NCBI GenBank assembly: GCA_045588795.1
Contig: JAZNEY010000040.1
Coordinates: forward strand, 1 to 17,279
DNA from: UMGS1908 sp045588795
GTDB taxonomy: Bacteria > Bacillota > Clostridia > Christensenellales > UBA1242
Direction of reading: 5' to 3'
Length of the DNA stretch: 17,279 nt
The position numbers were made by a program, and so were the translations under genes. Under the pieces are notes generated by a model, which did not search any database, was not told where the DNA came from, and worked only from the letters and a program-made list of their open reading frames with translations. Position 1 is the stretch's first letter, and every line of letters begins with the position of its first letter. Positions 13,972 to 17,279 of the stretch are shown one piece after another.

Positions 13972-14868
13972 ATGGGAATATTTAGTAAATTATTTAATGG
14001 CTTAAAAAAGACAAAAACTGCGTTTAGTGAGAAACTTAAATATGTTTTTTCGAAAAATGAATTAGATGATGATTTTTTTGAAGAACTTGAATATGTTCTT
14101 GTGTCAAGTGATATTGATTCTGAAACGACAGAATCAATTATTGAGGAGATGAGGCAAAGAGCAAAAGAAAGGCTAACAAAAAACGCAGATGATGCAAAAG
14201 AAATATTAAAAGAGATACTAGTGGAAAAATTAGAGGAGAATGAACTGGAAGAATATTCCTATCCTTTGGTTATAATGGTAGTTGGTGTCAATGGGGTTGG
14301 TAAAACAACAACCATTGGAAAACTTGCAAATCATTTTGTAACAAATAACAAATCTGTTGTGATTGCGGCAGCGGACACATTTAGGGCTGCCGCAAGTGAA
14401 CAACTCTCTGTATGGGCAGACAGGGCAAAGGTAAGAATTATTAAAAGCGAAGAGGGTACAGATGCGGCAGCAGTTGTATTTGATGCAATAAAAAGTGCAA
14501 AAGCAAAAGGTACAGATGTTTTAATAATTGATACTGCTGGCAGGCTTCACAACAAATCAAATCTAATAGAGGAATTGAAAAAGATTTCAAGAGTTGTAGA
14601 CAGAGAGTACAGCGAGGCAGTTTATCATAAATTCTTAGTCCTTGATGGAACAACTGGTCAAAATGCATTTAATCAATTAGAGGCATTTGATGAGGCTGTT
14701 GATATAACAGATTTGGTTGTAACAAAACTTGATGGAACAAGTAAAGCGGGGTTTTTGGTTGGGCTTTCGGGAAACTATTCGATACCTATAAGATATGTAG
14801 GAGTTGGAGAGGGCATTGACGATTTGCTTGAATTTGATGCAAAAGAATTTGTTGATTCTATTATTTAA
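13972..14868 (+). CDS. ftsY: signal recognition particle receptor FtsY
   Basis: GTPase receptor that docks Ffh-ribosome complexes at the membrane. The 298-residue protein has almost no acidic A domain, as usual in Bacillota. An amphipathic MGIFSKLFNGLKK start (1-13) suits membrane binding. Then come the helical N domain (about 20-90) and the G domain: G1 GVNGVGKTT (105-113), DTFRAA (135-140), DTAGR (187-191), TKLDG (251-255) and GVGEGIDDL near the end. It begins 22 nt after smc. The SD is weak (GGAAG, 13958-13962). The stop TAA lies in the first copy of an 11-bp tandem repeat next to the ylxM promoter. No terminator follows, so transcripts may read into ylxM-ffh. Confidence 0.97.
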   Translation: MGIFSKLFNGLKKTKTAFSEKLKYVFSKNELDDDFFEELEYVLVSSDIDSETTESIIEEMRQRAKERLTKNADDAKEILKEILVEKLEENELEEYSYPLVIMVVGVNGVGKTTTIGKLANHFVTNNKSVVIAAADTFRAAASEQLSVWADRAKVRIIKSEEGTDAAAVVFDAIKSAKAKGTDVLIIDTAGRLHNKSNLIEELKKISRVVDREYSEAVYHKFLVLDGTTGQNAFNQLEAFDEAVDITDLVVTKLDGTSKAGFLVGLSGNYSIPIRYVGVGEGIDDLLEFDAKEFVDSII

Positions 14869-14886
14869 AAAACTATTAAAAAACTA
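14865..14886 (+). repeat. two tandem 11-bp A-tract repeats, UP-element-like
   Basis: Two exact head-to-tail copies of TTAAAAAACTA (14865-14875, 14876-14886), directly followed by the TTGACA -35 box of the ylxM promoter. The A6 tracts are spaced 11 bp apart, about one helical turn, and lie at roughly -55 to -34. This is where UP elements contact the RNA polymerase alpha subunits. The first copy contains the ftsY stop codon. Confidence 0.8.
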
Positions 14887-14914
14887 TTGACAAAATATAA
14901 AAAAAGCGTATAAT
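14887..14914 (+). promoter_or_regulatory. strong sigma-A promoter of ylxM-ffh-rpsP-khpA
   Basis: TTGACA (14887-14892), a 16-bp spacer and TATAAT (14909-14914), both hexamers perfect. The predicted start, about 7 nt after the -10, falls at 14920-14922, the first base of a perfect palindrome. A phased A-tract repeat lies upstream. Confidence 0.88.
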
Positions 14915-14920
14915 ACTCGT

Positions 14921-14942
14921 TGTAAAGTAAATTTACTTTACA
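14921..14942. promoter_or_regulatory. perfect 22-bp palindrome at the predicted +1: operator or 5'-terminal stem-loop
   Basis: The half-site TGTAAAGTAAA (14921-14931) is followed directly by its exact reverse complement (14932-14942). Its placement over the start site suits a repressor operator. If transcribed from about 14921, it would fold as a hairpin at the very 5' end of the mRNA (about nine pairs with a four-base loop), 6 nt before the SD AGGGGTGAG (14949-14957). It does not match well to Rex, PerR, Fur, CcpA, FapR or BirA sites as I remember them. Regulator unknown. Confidence 0.6.
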
Positions 14943-14959
14943 TATTGCAGGGGTGAGAT

Positions 14960-15277
14960 ATGGAACTCTCAGAGAAAATTAAAACAATTAGGTTACTAGA
15001 TGTTTATGAAAACTTATTGACACAAAAACAAAGAGAGACTCTTGAGGGTTATTTAGTTTACGACATAACCTTGTCGGAACTAGCAACTCTCCACCAATCA
15101 TCAAGGCAAGCAATTTTTGATACAATTCAAAAAACCACAAAAGCACTTTTTGAGTTTGAAGAAAAACTTGGAATACTTGAAAAGAGGGCGCAAATTACAA
15201 GTCTATTAGATGACTTGGATTGTACAGACAACAAAACGAATAGTATATGCATTAAAATTAAAGACTTGTTAAACTAG
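14960..15277 (+). CDS. ylxM: YlxM/p13-like helix-turn-helix SRP-associated protein
   Basis: A 105-residue protein of the YlxM family (UPF0122), encoded before ffh in many Bacillota; it stimulates SRP GTPase activity in streptococci and resembles sigma-70 region 4. Seen: an N-terminal LLDVYENLLTQKQRETLEGYL helical part (about 12-32) and an HTH, LSELATLHQSSRQAIFDTIQKTTKAL (about 38-63), with a helical tail. The family fit in length, motif and position is good. The SD AGGGGTGAG is strong. The stop TAG overlaps the ffh SD, so ylxM and ffh are tightly coupled. As an HTH protein it could bind the palindrome upstream of its own gene, but this is speculation; the HTH is thought to serve RNA or protein contact. 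Confidence 0.9.
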   Translation: MELSEKIKTIRLLDVYENLLTQKQRETLEGYLVYDITLSELATLHQSSRQAIFDTIQKTTKALFEFEEKLGILEKRAQITSLLDDLDCTDNKTNSICIKIKDLLN

Positions 15278-15286
15278 GAGCGAAAA

Positions 15287-16627
15287 ATGGCTTTATTCGA
15301 AAGTTTAAATGAAAAACTCAATCACATCTTTTCGAAGTTGACTCACAGGGGAAAACTTACTGAATTAGAGATAAAAAACGCAATGAGAGAAATCAGAATT
15401 GCTTTGCTTGAAGCAGATGTAAATTATAAAGTTGCGAAAGATTTTATAAACTCTGTTACAGAAAAGGCCATTGGTGAAAAAATTCTTGAAAGTTTATCTC
15501 CGGCTCAACAAGTTATCAAAATTGTGAGAGATGAACTTACAGAACTTATGGGTGGAACAAATGCAAAACTTGCAGTAAGTTCTATGCCACCAACAGTTAT
15601 TATGATGTGTGGACTTCAAGGTGCCGGTAAAACCTCAATGTGTGGTAAACTTGGTTTGCATTTAAAAAAGCAAGGCAAAAAGCCATTACTTGTTGCTTGT
15701 GATATTTATAGGCCAGCAGCAATTGACCAATTAAAAATTGTTGCAAAAAGTGCGGGCGTTGATTTCTACGAACAGGGAACAATCAATCCTGCAAAAATTG
15801 CAGTTGATGCAATTGCATATGCAAGAAAGAATTCTCTTGATACCGTAATTATTGATACAGCGGGCAGACTTCAAATAGATGAAAAATTGATGGAAGAGCT
15901 TGCAGAAATCAAAGAGGTAGTGAAACCAACAGAAATTCTTTTGACAGTTGATGCAATGGTTGGTCAGCAATCTGCAGATGTCGCACAAGTTTTCAATGAG
16001 AAACTTGATATAACAGGTGTAATCCTAACCAAACTAGATGGCGATACCAGAGGTGGTGCGGCACTTAGCATAAAGGCTGTTACAGGTAAACCTATAAAAT
16101 TCTGTGGTGTAGGTGAAAAGGTTGGAGATTTTGAACCATTCCACCCAGACAGAATGGCGACAAGAATTCTTGGTATGGGTGATGTCTTGACCCTAATTGA
16201 AAAGGTTGAACAAGCCGTAGATGAGAAAGAGTTAAAAGCAATGGAAGAGAAATTAAGAAAGAATTCTTTTACTCTTGCAGACTTTATGGTTCAATTCGAA
16301 CAGATTCAAAAGATGGGAAATCTAACTGATTTAATTGGAATGATTCCGGGAATGGGGGCACAACTAAAAGGTCAACAAATTGATGAAAGTAGACTTAAAA
16401 AGTTTAAAGCAATGATTCAATCTATGACCCCGGAGGAGAGAGAAAATCCAGACTTAATCAAAGGTAGTCAAAAGAAAAGAATCGCAACAGGAAGTGCAAC
16501 AACCATTCAAGATGTCAATATGCTTTTAAAGCAATATGAACAAACCAAACTAATGATGAAAAATATGAACAATGGCAAAATGTCAAAACTTATGGGAATG
16601 GCTGGAAATAGGTTTAAATTTAGATAA
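15287..16627 (+). CDS. ffh: signal recognition particle protein Ffh
   Basis: GTPase that, with SRP RNA, binds signal peptides on nascent chains and hands them to FtsY. 446 residues, normal length. N domain (about 1-85), G domain with G1 GLQGAGKTS (109-117), CDIYRPAA (138-145), DTAGR (190-194), TKLDGDTRGG (248-257) and GVGEKVGDFEPF. The methionine-rich M domain starts at about 295. Its RNA-contact motif reads GSQKKRIATGSATT (393-406), where most Ffh have GSRxxRIAxGSGxx, so two RNA-contacting positions differ (Gln395, Ala404). SD AGGAGCG overlaps the ylxM stop. It is followed after 53 nt by rpsP with no terminator. Confidence 0.97.
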   Translation: MALFESLNEKLNHIFSKLTHRGKLTELEIKNAMREIRIALLEADVNYKVAKDFINSVTEKAIGEKILESLSPAQQVIKIVRDELTELMGGTNAKLAVSSMPPTVIMMCGLQGAGKTSMCGKLGLHLKKQGKKPLLVACDIYRPAAIDQLKIVAKSAGVDFYEQGTINPAKIAVDAIAYARKNSLDTVIIDTAGRLQIDEKLMEELAEIKEVVKPTEILLTVDAMVGQQSADVAQVFNEKLDITGVILTKLDGDTRGGAALSIKAVTGKPIKFCGVGEKVGDFEPFHPDRMATRILGMGDVLTLIEKVEQAVDEKELKAMEEKLRKNSFTLADFMVQFEQIQKMGNLTDLIGMIPGMGAQLKGQQIDESRLKKFKAMIQSMTPEERENPDLIKGSQKKRIATGSATTIQDVNMLLKQYEQTKLMMKNMNNGKMSKLMGMAGNRFKFR

Positions 16628-16680
16628 GGTATTACTAACAAAAGTTTAGATATACAAAATAAAAATGGAGGAATAAAACA

Positions 16681-16941
16681 ATGGCAGTAAAAATGAGACT
16701 TACAAGACTTGGAGATAAGAAATCACCATTCTACAGAATAGTTGTTTCTGATTCAAGAAAGTCAAGAGATGGAGAATATGTTGACCAAATCGGAACATTT
16801 GACCCAATCTCTGGAGAGGGTGTTGTTAACATTGACAATGCAAAAGCAAGTGAATGGCTAGCAAAAGGTGCTCAACCAACAGACACTGTAAAGGCTTTAT
16901 TAAAGAAGTCTGGTGTTATCACAGATAAGAAGAGCAAGTAA
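16681..16941 (+). CDS. rpsP: 30S ribosomal protein S16
   Basis: An 86-residue small-subunit assembly protein binding 16S rRNA. It starts with the family's MAVKMRLTRLGDKKSPFYRIVVSDSR-type sequence, split by normal variation, and has YVDQIGTFDP (about 34-43) and a WLAKGAQPTDTVKALLKK segment (about 59-76). Length is normal. SD GGAGG (16667-16671) is strong. It lies between ffh and khpA, as in Bacillus and Clostridium. Confidence 0.97.
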   Translation: MAVKMRLTRLGDKKSPFYRIVVSDSRKSRDGEYVDQIGTFDPISGEGVVNIDNAKASEWLAKGAQPTDTVKALLKKSGVITDKKSK

Positions 16942-16959
16942 TTACAAGAAGGTACGACA

Positions 16960-17193
16960 ATGAAAGAATTTATTGAATTTTTAGCAAAGAAAGTTGTATC
17001 TAATCCAGAAAGTGTAGAAGTTACATTTAAGGAAGATGGAAAGTGTGAGGTTTATACAATTTTGGTTGAAGAGGACCAAATGGGAATGCTTGTTGGAAGA
17101 GGTGGAGCAACAGCAAATGCAATAAGAACATTATGCAGGGCTTTTGCAAAAGCAGAAAACAAGCATATAGTAATTAAAATTGAACACAAATAG
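16960..17193 (+). CDS. khpA: KH-domain RNA-binding protein KhpA (YlqC)
   Basis: A 77-residue single KH-domain protein that pairs with KhpB (EloR/Jag) in Bacillota and influences cell elongation and sRNA/mRNA binding. Seen: start EFIEFLAKKVVSNPESVEV, a beta-alpha pattern, and the RNA-binding GxxG loop GRGG (about 47-50) in MGMLVGRGGATANAIRTL. Length and motif fit KhpA well. It begins 18 nt after rpsP; the SD is AAGGT (about 16949-16953). A terminator follows directly, so the rimM-trmD-rplS genes expected next would not be mainly in this transcript. Confidence 0.94.
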   Translation: MKEFIEFLAKKVVSNPESVEVTFKEDGKCEVYTILVEEDQMGMLVGRGGATANAIRTLCRAFAKAENKHIVIKIEHK

Positions 17194-17199
17194 TAAAAG

Positions 17200-17229
17200 T
17201 GAAGGTTTTAAACCTTCATTTTTATTTTC
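17200..17229 (+). terminator. intrinsic terminator after khpA
   Basis: TGAAGGTTT (17200-17208) pairs with AAACCTTCA (17210-17218), leaving a loop of 3-5 nt in practice, followed by a T-rich tail (17219-17229). It lies 6 nt after the khpA stop. Confidence 0.88.
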
Positions 17230-17241
17230 TCTTTAAATTTC

Positions 17242-17270
17242 TTTAAAATTTATATTATTTGTGATATAAT
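17242..17270 (+). promoter_or_regulatory. extended -10 promoter at the right edge
   Basis: TTTAAA (17242-17247), a 17-bp spacer and TATAAT (17265-17270) with an upstream TG (17262-17263), making an extended -10 that offsets the weak -35. The start would be near 17277. By gene order it probably drives rimM-trmD-rplS beyond the window. Confidence 0.6.
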
Positions 17271-17279
17271 GTAGAAAAA

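Noticed and set aside
13955..13984. Nine-codon ORF (ATG 13955 to TAG) overlapping the ftsY start
   Set aside because: It could be a leader peptide, but it has no better SD than ftsY, and so short an ORF is expected by chance in AT-rich DNA.
14869..14886. Terminator of ftsY
   Set aside because: There is no inverted repeat with a T tail; the A-rich stretch is a direct repeat.

Overview
The window is an AT-rich bacterial chromosome segment with short intergenic gaps and strong purine-rich Shine-Dalgarno sites. Its gene order (rsmD / ylbJ / ylbK-type patatin / tmcAL / pta-ackA / rpmF-plsX / rnc-smc-ftsY / ylxM-ffh-rpsP-khpA) is the housekeeping order of Bacillota, most like Clostridia. ylbJ, a mother-cell sporulation gene, and a coiled-coil protein of the kind found beside rsmD/coaD in clostridia point to an anaerobic, possibly spore-forming lineage, perhaps an uncultured gut clostridium. 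The species cannot be named from this sequence. All 18 genes look intact. I see no mobile element, CRISPR array, tRNA or rRNA.

Layout. 1-1265: the tail of an upstream transcript and its terminator, then a short operon of rsmD plus an unknown coiled-coil gene, whose terminator lies inside the convergent ylbJ gene. 1168-2202 (minus): ylbJ. 2235-4581: patatin phospholipase, PnuC-type nicotinamide riboside transporter and an alpha/beta hydrolase on the plus strand. 4661-5794 (minus): tmcAL, divergent from pta-ackA (5884-8123). 8191-8551: rpmF with a consensus promoter and its own terminator. 8571-14868: plsX-rnc-smc-ftsY. 14887-17229: ylxM-ffh-rpsP-khpA with a striking promoter region and a terminator. 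A further promoter at the right edge probably serves rimM-trmD-rplS outside the window.

How the genes fit together. Pta and AckA interconvert acetyl-CoA, acetyl phosphate and acetate with ATP gain. TmcAL, transcribed the other way from an overlapping face-to-face promoter, uses acetate and ATP to acetylate tRNA-Met. PlsX starts phospholipid synthesis, RNase III processes dsRNA, SMC organises the chromosome, and FtsY, YlxM and Ffh form the SRP targeting route next to ribosomal protein S16 and the RNA chaperone KhpA. The usual neighbours coaD, yceD and acpP are missing from their expected places.

I found no new multi-gene system. The best leads are: an acetate kinase in which two of the four acyl-pocket residues are alanine; the ylxM-ffh promoter, with phased A-tracts upstream and a perfect 22-bp palindrome at the predicted +1; a strong terminator embedded in the opposite-strand ylbJ gene; and the face-to-face tmcAL/pta promoters.
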